DNA from: JANNFX01 sp031380225
GTDB taxonomy: Bacteria; Pseudomonadota; Alphaproteobacteria; Rhizobiales; Hyphomicrobiaceae
Direction: 5' to 3'
Length of the DNA: 20,923 bases
NCBI GenBank assembly: GCA_031380225.1
Contig: JANNFX010000134.1
Span: forward strand, 1 to 20,923
Position numbers and translations under genes: made by a program. Below, piece by piece: positions 13,973 through 20,923 of this stretch. Below the pieces are notes generated by a model that saw only the letters and a list, made by a program, of their open reading frames with translations, made no database searches and was not told the origin of the DNA. How positions within the stretch are numbered: the stretch's first letter is position 1; each line of letters opens with the position of its first letter.

Positions 13973-15625
13973 ATGTCAGCTAAAGACGTCAAATTCGGCC
14001 AAGATGCCCGCGAACGCATGCTGCGCGGCGTCGATATTCTTGCCAACGCAGTCAAGGTGACGCTCGGTCCGAAGGGCCGCAACGTCGTTATTGAAAAGTC
14101 GTTCGGCGCACCGCGCATTACCAAGGATGGCGTTACCGTCGCCAAGGAAATCGAACTCGAAGACAAGTTTGAGAACATGGGCGCACAAATGTTGCGCGAA
14201 GTGGCCTCGAAGACCAACGATCTCGCTGGCGACGGCACCACGACCGCAACCGTTCTGGCCCAGGCCATCGTCAAGGAAGGCGCCAAATCGGTTGCCGCTG
14301 GCGCGAACCCGATGGATCTGAAGCGCGGCATCGATCTGGCTGTTACAGCCGTCGTCGCTGAACTCAAGGCCAAGTCGAAGAAGGTGACCTCGAACGAAGA
14401 AATCGCTCAGGTCGGCATCATTTCGGCCAACGGCGACGTCGAAGTCGGCAGGCTCATCGCCAAGGCGATGGACAAGGTTGGCAAGGAAGGCGTGATCACG
14501 GTCGAAGAAGCCAAGAGCTTGGAAACCGAACTCGATATCGTCGAAGGCATGCAGTTCGACCGCGGCTATCTCTCGCCGTACTTCGTCACCAACGCCGACA
14601 AGATGGTTGTTGATCTCGAAAGCCCGTACATCCTGATCCACGAGAAGAAACTCTCAGGGCTCCAGCAGATGCTGCCGGTTCTCGAAGCTGTGGTGCAGAC
14701 CGGCAAGCCGCTGTTGATCATTGCAGAAGACATCGAAGGCGAAGCGCTTGCGACCCTCGTCGTCAACAAGCTGCGCGGCGGCCTCAAGGTTGCCGCCGTC
14801 AAGGCCCCTGGCTTCGGTGACCGCCGCAAGGCGATGCTCGAAGACATCGCAATCCTGACCAGTGGCACTGTCATCTCGGAAGACGTCGGCATCAAGCTCG
14901 AGAACGTCACTCTGAAGATGTTGGGCCAGGCCAAGAAGATCACCATCGACAAGGATAATACCATCATCGTTGATGGCAGCGGCAAGAAGGCTGACATCGA
15001 TAGCCGCATCAAGCAGATCAAGGCGCAGGTTGAAGAAACCACGTCGGACTATGATCGCGAGAAGCTGCAAGAGCGTTTGGCCAAGTTGGCTGGCGGCGTA
15101 GCTGTCATTAAGGTTGGCGGCGCGACGGAAGTCGAAGTCAAAGAACGCAAGGACCGCGTTGACGACGCGCTGCACGCGACCCGTGCCGCTGTCGAAGAAG
15201 GCGTTGTACCGGGCGGCGGCGTCGCTCTGTTGCGCGCCATTAAGGCTCTTGATTCGATTGCGGTCGATAACGAAGACCAGAAGGTCGGCGTTCAGATCGT
15301 CAAGCGCGCGCTGTCGTCACCGGCCCGCCAGATCTTCAACAACGCCGGAGAAGATGGCTCGGTTGTGGTTGGTAAGATCCTTGAGAACAGCAAGTATGGT
15401 TTCGGCTTCAACGCCCAGACCGGCGAGTACGTCGACCTGATGGCGGCTGGCGTCATCGACCCGGCTAAGGTCGTGCGTTGCGCTTTGCAAGACGCAGCCT
15501 CGGTTGCAGCCCTATTGATCACCACCGAGGCCATGATTGCCGATCGTCCCAAGAAGGACGCTGGCGGTGGCATGGGCGGCGGCGGTATGGGTGGCATGGG
15601 CGGAATGGGCGGCATGGACTTCTAA
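13973..15625 (+). CDS. groEL: Chaperonin GroEL
   Basis: The 550-residue ATP-dependent chaperonin forms the double heptameric ring that folds proteins with GroES. Recognisable segments include SAKDVKFGQDARERMLRGVD, VKVTLGPKGRNVVIEKSFGA, the ATP-binding AGDGTTTATVLAQAI, the apical domain YLSPYFVTNADKMVVDLESP, and AVEEGVVPGGGVALLRA. The Gly-Met-rich tail (GGGMGGGGMGGMGGMGGMDF) is complete. I chose the ATG at 13973, preceded by GGAG, because it gives the canonical N-terminus; a longer frame from 13883 reads through the spacer hairpin. Many Hyphomicrobiales have several groEL copies, so this may not be the only one. Confidence 0.98.
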   Translation: MSAKDVKFGQDARERMLRGVDILANAVKVTLGPKGRNVVIEKSFGAPRITKDGVTVAKEIELEDKFENMGAQMLREVASKTNDLAGDGTTTATVLAQAIVKEGAKSVAAGANPMDLKRGIDLAVTAVVAELKAKSKKVTSNEEIAQVGIISANGDVEVGRLIAKAMDKVGKEGVITVEEAKSLETELDIVEGMQFDRGYLSPYFVTNADKMVVDLESPYILIHEKKLSGLQQMLPVLEAVVQTGKPLLIIAEDIEGEALATLVVNKLRGGLKVAAVKAPGFGDRRKAMLEDIAILTSGTVISEDVGIKLENVTLKMLGQAKKITIDKDNTIIVDGSGKKADIDSRIKQIKAQVEETTSDYDREKLQERLAKLAGGVAVIKVGGATEVEVKERKDRVDDALHATRAAVEEGVVPGGGVALLRAIKALDSIAVDNEDQKVGVQIVKRALSSPARQIFNNAGEDGSVVVGKILENSKYGFGFNAQTGEYVDLMAAGVIDPAKVVRCALQDAASVAALLITTEAMIADRPKKDAGGGMGGGGMGGMGGMGGMDF

Positions 15626-15637
15626 GAATTCTGTCGC

Positions 15638-15723
15638 TGTAGGTTGGGCTGAGCCACTTCGCGAAGCCCAACACTAGATCCGTTATTGTTTTGGGCTTCG
15701 TTGAGAACTCAGCCCAACCTACA
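15638..15723. repeat. Nested inverted repeat, member 1 of a GTAGG...CCTAC family
   Basis: TGTAGGTTGGGCTGAG (15638-15653) pairs perfectly with CTCAGCCCAACCTACA (15708-15723). Inside, GAAGCCCAA (15663-15671) pairs with TTGGGCTTC (15691-15699). The TTGGGCT/AGCCCAA word occurs four times in alternating orientation, so alternative folds are possible. A related element lies at 16460-16588. Confidence 0.85.
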
Positions 15724-15734
15724 AGAATTTGCAC

Positions 15735-15764
15735 AAGGGGCAGTCCGCAAGGTCTGCCCCTTTT
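15735..15764 (+). terminator. Intrinsic terminator downstream of groEL
   Basis: AAGGGGCAG (15735-15743) pairs with CTGCCCCTT (15754-15762) around a ten-base loop, with a short T-run at the end. It is the likely end of the groESL transcript, beyond the inverted repeat. Confidence 0.85.
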
Positions 15765-15775
15765 ACATTTGAAAC

Positions 15776-15788
15776 GGGGTCAGACCCC
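15776..15788. repeat. GGGGTCAGACCCC palindromic motif
   Basis: A 13-base perfect palindrome around a central A, followed by CAGATC-type sequence. Similar words are familiar to me as scattered intergenic repeats in proteobacteria, sometimes beside REP-associated transposases, but no transposase is seen here. Confidence 0.5.
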
Positions 15789-15913
15789 AGATCTAACGGG
15801 TTGTTAAGTGAAACAAGCAATTCCGCGGTGCACGCGCCTTGAAAATTTAGCGCCCGGCACTATTTGTGCGTCATAAGATGAGTTGTTTAACGCCAAGAGA
15901 TTGGACGAGTGTC

Positions 15914-16438
15914 ATGGACAAAATCGCGCTGCAAATGCCGTTCAGCGGCGATAGTGCTAAGGCTCTCGATTTTGTTGGTACAACGCTCGCGTCTTGCGGC
16001 TTCAAGATCACCAGCCGCTCCTCATACGAAATGAATTTTCAAGGACCGCCACAGCCACAAGGCGCTCACGAGATGAGCCAGTTTTGGGGTGCCGACGCGG
16101 TCAAGGTCTCGCAGCAAGGCGGCGCTTTGAATCTTGTCGCCGACATGGACGCGTTCAACAAATCGACGTGGTTGGCAAACTGGATTGTCTTTGCCATGGT
16201 GGCAATGGGTGGGGTTGCGTCCGTTTTGATTGTTGGCCTTCACGAAGGTGATACAGCTATTCTGGTCATCCTCGGACTGTTTGCGGGCCTCTTGGCATTG
16301 ATGCGGTTCCTCGTTTGGACTGTGACGCGATCCTACGAAAAGCGCATCAAAGACAGCTACGAGACCTTGCTCAACAACGCGGTGATGCTGGACGGGGGCG
16401 CGATAGCGGATTTTCCCACAAATCACAAAGAGTCGTGA
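15914..16438 (+). CDS. Hypothetical protein with two transmembrane helices
   Basis: I do not recognise this 174-residue protein. Residues 1-80 form a soluble domain (MDKIALQMPFSGDSAKALDF; YEMNFQGPPQPQGAHEMSQF) with strand-like stretches. Two hydrophobic helices follow, at about 86-108 (WIVFAMVAMGGVASVLIVGL) and 114-137 (TAILVILGLFAGLLALMRFL), separated by a short charged turn (HEGD). A cytoplasmic-type basic and acidic tail ends the protein (RSYEKRIKDSYETLLNNAVM). The start is uncertain: ATG at 15914 begins the protein-like sequence, but in-frame ATG 15878 and GTG 15866 exist and no strong ribosome binding site marks any of them. Inverted repeats of one family lie on both sides of the gene. 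Confidence 0.65.
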   Translation: MDKIALQMPFSGDSAKALDFVGTTLASCGFKITSRSSYEMNFQGPPQPQGAHEMSQFWGADAVKVSQQGGALNLVADMDAFNKSTWLANWIVFAMVAMGGVASVLIVGLHEGDTAILVILGLFAGLLALMRFLVWTVTRSYEKRIKDSYETLLNNAVMLDGGAIADFPTNHKES

Positions 16439-16459
16439 CTTTTTTATTTTAGAAAGAAT

Positions 16460-16588
16460 GTAGGTCGGGTAGAGCGTAGCGAGACCCGACACAGAGGTGC
16501 AGACTATTCGCCGTTCGCACGACTTGCGTGGGCACATCAATTCGAACGCACCACGTGGTTCAGGGCTTTGTCGGCTCTACCCGACCTA
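16460..16588. repeat. Inverted repeat, member 2 of the GTAGG...CCTAC family
   Basis: TAGGTCGGGTAGAGC (16461-16475) pairs perfectly with GCTCTACCCGACCTA (16574-16588). The left arm is followed by GCGAGACCCGACA, which carries the inverted inner word. The layout matches the element at 15638-15723, but the spacing between the arms is larger and the internal sequence differs. Confidence 0.82.
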
Positions 16589-16619
16589 TGGGTTCGCGCT
16601 CCTTGAAGGACCCTTGCCA

Positions 16620-17933
16620 ATGATTGCAACGAGACTTTTGTGTGCTTTCGCTCTTTGTGCGATTTGGACCGTACCTCCAGTTTCAGCACAAGCAGCCGGT
16701 CCCAAGGCAACACTCCCCGAATTCCCATTCAATTGGGGTGCTGCAGAGCGTGCGGCTGCGGGCGAATTCGAACAGCGCCCGTATTACGACAAGGCCGAAC
16801 ACGAGCGCTTGTTTGCGATGTCGGCGCGCTTCGAGACCTCCGAAGCCGATGGGTTTGGACAAGTCACGCCGGATTTCGACTGTGCGGGGCTCTCGATGGG
16901 TGCGCAACAGCGCATCATTGCCGATGACTCACTGCGAGGATTGTTCGCGCTGATCGAGGCGAAAACGCTCGACAAACTGTTAGTAGCGCGGATGCCAACG
17001 CATGGACAGAAATTCAAACGCGTTCTATTGACAGCCGCGCCCGAAGAGCGGCTTGCAATCGTGCGGACTTGGCAAGAGCCGGATTTGAAAGACGGAGAAT
17101 GCCAAGGCGCGAAAATGAGCCGCCAGGTGCGGTTCATTACTGATGTTGTAAAACTTCCGCCCGATGATCCGCAAAGCAAACAACCATATGGCGCCATTTA
17201 CGACGAATTGCGCGCATTGTTGACGACGCCTGAACTGGTCGAGGCGCAAAAACGCGAGAGTGTTGGCGATGCCTTATGCGCGCGCTGGATTGCCGCCGTG
17301 TGGGCGACGCGCCTAAAGATAGGCGCTGCAGCTACGTCTCCGGAAATTGAAGCGGCGGACAGGGCAGGGCGTGGCAAGCTTACGCCGTGTGATGGCATGC
17401 CCAAGACTTTATCCGGCCTCGAACAACCATCCCCTCGCGATGTCGCTGTGTTCTACGACATGCGCCTCCAGCCGGGTCTTGTTGGCGTGATGGAGTTGCA
17501 AGCTGCCGCCATGGCATTGCCGCGCGTCAGCCCTGGGGGTGACCGTGTCGAGAATGCGTTTTACTATGCCACACAAGTGCAGCGTGCCGGCTTGAGTGTA
17601 GACGGTGACGACGGCCGGTTTGATCCGCCATCCATGCGAACGCATGCCGCCGACGGCCGCGTCAATGGCCGTCTCTGGCAGCAACGCTATCAAGCGAAAT
17701 GCTACGACGAAGGTCAGCTGCGGCTCACCGATCTGGTATTTGCAAAAATATCCGGGGCGAAGAGCGCGTTCTTGCGCACGGTTGCCAATCGCAAACTCAC
17801 GGTTTTACTTGGCGATGGTTGCGTCAATGGCAACTACATGGACCTGAGAGCGATGTACGCCAGTCAATCGACAAGCCCGATCGTCGTCAAAGGCTGCCGC
17901 GCGCAGACTATTCGCGCCGGCTGTGGGCCATAG
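16620..17933 (+). CDS. Exported protein of unknown function
   Basis: The 437-residue protein has a clear signal peptide (MIATRLLCAFALCAIWTVPP, likely cut after VSA at about 23). The mature part is mostly soluble, with repeated Trp/Arg motifs and about seven scattered cysteines (DFDCAGL, DGECQGA, ALCARW, TPCDGM, AKCYDEG, DGCVNG, KGCRAQ), plausibly forming disulfides in the periplasm. No transmembrane helix follows the signal, and I recognise no catalytic motif or family. I chose the ATG at 16620 because GAAGGA precedes it and the signal peptide begins there; the frame is open upstream to 16497, but that part lies in the inverted repeat. It converges on the trypsin-like protease gene with only seven bases between stops, and no strong terminator separates them. 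Confidence 0.8.
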   Translation: MIATRLLCAFALCAIWTVPPVSAQAAGPKATLPEFPFNWGAAERAAAGEFEQRPYYDKAEHERLFAMSARFETSEADGFGQVTPDFDCAGLSMGAQQRIIADDSLRGLFALIEAKTLDKLLVARMPTHGQKFKRVLLTAAPEERLAIVRTWQEPDLKDGECQGAKMSRQVRFITDVVKLPPDDPQSKQPYGAIYDELRALLTTPELVEAQKRESVGDALCARWIAAVWATRLKIGAAATSPEIEAADRAGRGKLTPCDGMPKTLSGLEQPSPRDVAVFYDMRLQPGLVGVMELQAAAMALPRVSPGGDRVENAFYYATQVQRAGLSVDGDDGRFDPPSMRTHAADGRVNGRLWQQRYQAKCYDEGQLRLTDLVFAKISGAKSAFLRTVANRKLTVLLGDGCVNGNYMDLRAMYASQSTSPIVVKGCRAQTIRAGCGP

Positions 17934-17940
17934 CCACAGC

Positions 17941-19155
17941 CTATCTCAAGTGATGTTGAATACTTCCGGTCTCGATATTGGTGCGCATCAAACTTCGCCG
18001 TTGCAGCAAATCGAGGATGGAGACAGTCGCGGCACCGCGTTCCGTGTAACCATGCAATCGCTCGAACGTCCCGATCGCGCGTTGGCATTCGGCACTGAAA
18101 ACGCCGTCGTGCGGCCCCGCATAGACGCCTTCCGCCGCCAGCAAGAATTGCAAATGCAGCAAGTCAGAGCGCGTCGAAATCATGGTATGGTTCGACACAT
18201 CTGTAATGCGGTCTCGAAACACGTCAACGCTGACGCCGGTGTTGGCGATGACATCTGTCCGATATTGGGTTGCATCTGTTTTATGCTTGATAGAGGCACG
18301 CGTACGCACGTAAGTGCCAGCATTGAGTCCAACAACTTCGGGTCCGTCAGGTCCATCGATCAGCAGTGGCGAACCCGACGACGCTGGGCCGGTATCGCAA
18401 GTGTGGAGCACGACATGGCCGGTGTCAGCAATATCTTGAGCGATAGCGTCGCGACGAACTCTCGCAAATGACGTGGCGATTGTGCACGGCGCGCTCAATA
18501 CAAGCTGGCCGTCACCAAAATCACGATGAAAGCCAGCTTGATAAATGGCTCCAGCGTTTGGCCGGTTTCCGGCCTCGTTGGGATGTTGGGTTGACAACAC
18601 CAACCCACCGGACTTGCAAATTGGCGAGGCAAGCTTAATCAGCGCCCAGTCACGCGCCGCCTCGATAGGAGGTTGGAAATTCGGCGCCATGCTTCCAGAT
18701 ACAACATAAGGCACAGGTGCGTTGGCGCCTGCGATTGAGGTTGATGCTCCAGCAAGTTTGAAAATGCTTCTTGTAAGTGGCGCCGTACCCTGTTTCGGAT
18801 ATGCACAATGAGCCGTTGTCGCAATCACGCCGTGATCAACACAGAACGCGGTACACAGTGTGTCAGCCTGAGTATTGACCAAGACGCCGATCTTCAGGGT
18901 CAAACCCTTAAGTCGCTCTGGAACGCGCTGACGGTCGTCGGTGCCAAATACGGCCGCCAGCGCTGAACCCCCGGCAAGCAGGCAAACAAGCGTCAGTATT
19001 AAGGTGCCCAGAAACAGGACATTTGGGACTGTAACTGACCCATTTTTTCTGCGTCTAGGTCCGTTAAATATAAGTCCCACCCAGTGCACCACATTACCAA
19101 GCTTTAAGGACGGCGCCATGGCGCCGTAAGGGCCACGACCGTATCTGTTCGCCAT
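17941..19155 (-). CDS. Membrane-anchored trypsin-like serine protease with C-terminal peptidoglycan-binding-like domain
   Basis: The 404-residue protein has a basic N-terminus (RRRKNGS) and a hydrophobic segment at 43-70 (VPNVLFLGTLILTLVCLLAG), acting as a signal peptide or anchor. The S1-type catalytic triad follows: H116 (IATTAHCAYP), D169 (RDWALIKL) and S260 (GPASSGSPLL). The usual Gly-Asp-Ser-Gly is Ser-Ser-Gly-Ser here, so the residue before the nucleophile is Ser rather than Asp. Cysteines at 101 and 105, plus the His-Cys pair, suggest disulfides. Residues 328-386 (SDLLHLQFLLAAEGVYAGPH, then DGVFSAECQRAIGTFERLHG) resemble a PF01471-type peptidoglycan-binding domain. The start is uncertain: ATG 19155 and ATG 19120 both lack a good ribosome binding site. 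The gene diverges from the Do-type protease and converges on the unknown exported protein. Confidence 0.82.
   Translation of the reverse strand: MANRYGRGPYGAMAPSLKLGNVVHWVGLIFNGPRRRKNGSVTVPNVLFLGTLILTLVCLLAGGSALAAVFGTDDRQRVPERLKGLTLKIGVLVNTQADTLCTAFCVDHGVIATTAHCAYPKQGTAPLTRSIFKLAGASTSIAGANAPVPYVVSGSMAPNFQPPIEAARDWALIKLASPICKSGGLVLSTQHPNEAGNRPNAGAIYQAGFHRDFGDGQLVLSAPCTIATSFARVRRDAIAQDIADTGHVVLHTCDTGPASSGSPLLIDGPDGPEVVGLNAGTYVRTRASIKHKTDATQYRTDVIANTGVSVDVFRDRITDVSNHTMISTRSDLLHLQFLLAAEGVYAGPHDGVFSAECQRAIGTFERLHGYTERGAATVSILDLLQRRSLMRTNIETGSIQHHLR
19110..19127. promoter_or_regulatory. 18-base perfect palindrome near the divergent protease starts
   Basis: ACGGCGCCATGGCGCCGT reads the same on both strands. 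Its centre is an in-frame ATG of the minus-strand protease, and it lies about 64 bases before the Do-type protease start. It could be an operator or coincidental coding sequence; which one depends on where the minus-strand gene really starts. Confidence 0.35.
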
Positions 19156-19190
19156 CGAAATATTAGCTCTGCAAGATGGAGGTTTCTCGC

Positions 19191-20804
19191 ATGCAGCGTT
19201 CCCGTCAGATAGCTGGCGCAGCAAATACCGGGCCACTCAGCTCGTTCGGACGTAAGGTCAGCACCGGCTTGGCGGTTACCGTCATAGCGGGTGGCGTGCT
19301 CCTCGCAGGTGGTGGTCTGGCTCCGAAGTCCGCTCTCGCTCAAAAGGCAGCGGACAGCATCGAGACACCGTTCGGCCGCTCGCCGCTTACGTTCGCCGAC
19401 ATCATCGAAAAGGTGAAGCCGTCGGTTGTCAGTGTTTCGGTTGTCAGTGGTGGCAACACCAAGATGGCGTCGAAGGATGACAGTCAGGAAGAGAACAAAC
19501 CTGGCAAGCAAGCCAAGCCGGGCAAGCGCAAGCTGCCCGAGGGCATGCCTGACATTCCCGAAGATAGCCCGCTGTTCGACTTCTTCTTCCGCAACATGCC
19601 GAAAGGTGGAAAGCAGGCTGAAGAACGCCCGATGCAGGGCCAAGGTTCTGGCTTCGTCATTTCAACTGACGGTTATGTCGTCACCAATAACCATGTCATT
19701 GAGGGCGCCAACAAAATTCAGGTGTCGTTCGATGATCGCGAGAAACTCGATGTCGAGCTGATCGGCACCGATCCGCGCACTGACCTCGCATTGTTGAAGA
19801 TCCAATCTTCAAAGACGTTTCCGGCTGTCAAATTTGCTGACAAGCCAGCACGCGTTGGCGATTGGGCTTTGGCAGTCGGCAATCCGTTTGGTCTCGGCGG
19901 CACGGTGACGGCTGGTATTGTTTCGGCGCTCGCCCGCGACATTAACCCCGGCCCATATGAATTCATTCAGATCGACGCTGCAGTGAACAAAGGCAACTCC
20001 GGTGGCCCAACGTTTAACCTCAATGGCGAAGTCATGGGCGTTAACACCGCCATTTACAGTCCGTCGGGTGGCAACGTCGGTATTGCATTTGCGGTTCCGG
20101 CCAAGACGGCAATGGATGTGGTCGAGCAGCTGAAGAAGAGTGGCTCGGTCAGCCGCGGCTGGCTCGGCGTCAAGATCCAGAACGTTGACGAGGACACCTC
20201 GGCAGCTCTCGGGCTGCCGGACCAAAAGGGTGCTTTGATCAGCGAAGTCACACCGGACGGCCCAGCACAAGGTGCTGGCTTGAAAGCGCAAGACACGATC
20301 CTCTCGGTCAATGCAGCTGCGGTGAACGACAGTAAAGATTTGGCGCGCAAGATCGCTGATCTTCGTCCCGACTCCTCTGTCGATCTGAAAGTCTGGCGTG
20401 GCGGTAGTGCTCAGGACATGACGGTCAAGCTTGGCAAGTTCCCTGGCTCGGCCGAAGAGATCGCTAAGCTTGAGAACGGCCAGGCTCCTGGCAACGATGA
20501 CAGCCAAGCTCCGGCGGGCGTTGAAGTTGAGAAGCTCGGCTTGCGTCTCGACAGCAAACCAACAGGCGGCGGCGTCGCAATTGCCGATGTCGCATCCAAT
20601 TCGGATGCTGCTGAGAAGGGCATCAAGCCAGGCGATGTGATTTTGCAGGTTGACGGCACTGAGGTGACAAGCGCCGCTGACGTTATCAGCAGCGTCAACA
20701 AGGTCCATGGCAACGGCAAGAAAGCAGTTTTGCTTTACATCAAGAGCGCCGACCAGAAGCGCGTCGTTGGAATCAAGTTTGGCTCCAACAGTAACAAGGG
20801 CTAA
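19191..20804 (+). CDS. degP: Do/DegP-family periplasmic serine endoprotease
   Basis: The 537-residue periplasmic protease/chaperone clears misfolded envelope proteins. A long N-region leads to a signal peptide (LAVTVIAGGVLLAGGGLAPK, likely cut after ALA at about 50). The trypsin-like domain has the triad H168 (VTNNHVI), D198 (TDLALLKI) and S270 (GNSGGP). Residues 90-145 form a charged, Lys/Pro-rich insert in the position of the DegP LA loop. Two PDZ domains follow: PDZ1 at about 325-415 (RGWLGVKIQ) and PDZ2 at about 445-530 (GIKPGDVILQVDGTEV). Two PDZ domains place it in the DegP/DegQ/MucD group; which orthologue cannot be decided, so the symbol is provisional. I chose the ATG at 19191 because GGAGG lies eight bases upstream; ATG 19176 is weaker. 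A hairpin terminator follows. Confidence 0.94.
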   Translation: MQRSRQIAGAANTGPLSSFGRKVSTGLAVTVIAGGVLLAGGGLAPKSALAQKAADSIETPFGRSPLTFADIIEKVKPSVVSVSVVSGGNTKMASKDDSQEENKPGKQAKPGKRKLPEGMPDIPEDSPLFDFFFRNMPKGGKQAEERPMQGQGSGFVISTDGYVVTNNHVIEGANKIQVSFDDREKLDVELIGTDPRTDLALLKIQSSKTFPAVKFADKPARVGDWALAVGNPFGLGGTVTAGIVSALARDINPGPYEFIQIDAAVNKGNSGGPTFNLNGEVMGVNTAIYSPSGGNVGIAFAVPAKTAMDVVEQLKKSGSVSRGWLGVKIQNVDEDTSAALGLPDQKGALISEVTPDGPAQGAGLKAQDTILSVNAAAVNDSKDLARKIADLRPDSSVDLKVWRGGSAQDMTVKLGKFPGSAEEIAKLENGQAPGNDDSQAPAGVEVEKLGLRLDSKPTGGGVAIADVASNSDAAEKGIKPGDVILQVDGTEVTSAADVISSVNKVHGNGKKAVLLYIKSADQKRVVGIKFGSNSNKG

Positions 20805-20827
20805 GCTTTGCTAGGCAACTCATAGGT

Positions 20828-20862
20828 GGGGCGGCTTGGAACGATTTCCAGGCCGCCCCATT
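20828..20862 (+). terminator. Probable terminator after the Do-type protease gene
   Basis: GGGGCGGC (20828-20835) and TGGAA (20837-20841) pair with TTCCA (20846-20850) and GCCGCCCC (20852-20859), giving 14 pairs including one G-U around a CGAT loop. The T-run after it is short (ATTTG), so efficiency may be moderate. Confidence 0.7.
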
Positions 20863-20889
20863 TGCGTTAATCGCACTCCATTGAAACCC

Positions 20890-20917
20890 TTCAAATCACC
20901 GGCTTATGCCCTATATA
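20890..20917 (+). promoter_or_regulatory. Possible promoter for a gene beyond the window
   Basis: TTCAAA at 20890-20895 and TATATA at 20912-20917 are spaced by 16 bases. The match to consensus is partial and the downstream gene is outside the window, so this is only a candidate. Confidence 0.25.
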
Positions 20918-20923
20918 GTTCTA

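Noticed and set aside
13976..14641. Minus-strand frame of 221 codons within groEL
   Set aside because: It is antisense to groEL and arises from the strong third-position bias of a highly expressed gene.
15638..15723. Inverted repeat as the groEL terminator
   Set aside because: It lacks a T-run; the hairpin at 15735-15764 with TTTT is the better terminator.
19809..20708. 300-codon minus-strand frame within degP
   Set aside because: It is a shadow of a well-conserved protease gene; its length reflects codon bias rather than coding.

Overview
The window reads as chromosomal DNA from an alphaproteobacterium, most likely Hyphomicrobiales (Rhizobiales). The inference rests on a DUF2865-type exported protein, an alphaproteobacterial EF-P, an HvrA-like H-NS protein, a CIRCE-controlled groESL operon, a CimA-type citramalate synthase and REP-like intergenic hairpins. 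Genus cannot be read from the sequence. Gene density is high, with many 4-base stop/start overlaps. No tRNA, rRNA, CRISPR array, insertion sequence or prophage gene was seen.

Left end (1-1846): a reading frame on the minus strand runs off the window edge. It is followed by a HigA-like antitoxin gene (+) without an intact HigB toxin, converging on a secreted DUF2865 protein (-) that appears to start with TTG.

Metabolism and translation block (1847-8832): cysS (+) is followed by a gap of about 400 bases holding four strong hairpins. Then comes a compact (+) run: GNAT acetyltransferase, citramalate synthase (overlapping ATGA), and two tandem exported pentapeptide-repeat proteins. efp (+) and the iron superoxide dismutase gene (-) converge on one shared bidirectional terminator.

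Envelope export block (9277-12712): a MacA-like membrane fusion protein, an ABC ATPase and a MacB/FtsX-like permease are joined by 4-base overlaps. The fusion protein carries an extra helical segment with an LTxxQ-like motif.

Chromatin and chaperone block (12918-15625): an H-NS-family gene with its own promoter and terminator, then groES-groEL behind a CIRCE operator that overlaps the likely promoter.

Right end (15626-20923): two members of one inverted-repeat family bracket a small two-helix membrane protein gene. Next comes an exported protein of unknown function (+), converging on a membrane-anchored trypsin-like protease with a C-terminal peptidoglycan-binding-like domain (-). That protease gene diverges from a Do/DegP-type periplasmic protease gene (+). 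The two starts lie only about 35 bases apart, and an 18-base perfect palindrome sits beside them.

No wholly new system is proven. The best leads are the paired pentapeptide proteins in the citramalate synthase operon, the MacA-like protein with its inserted domain, and the two-protease/unknown-protein envelope cluster.
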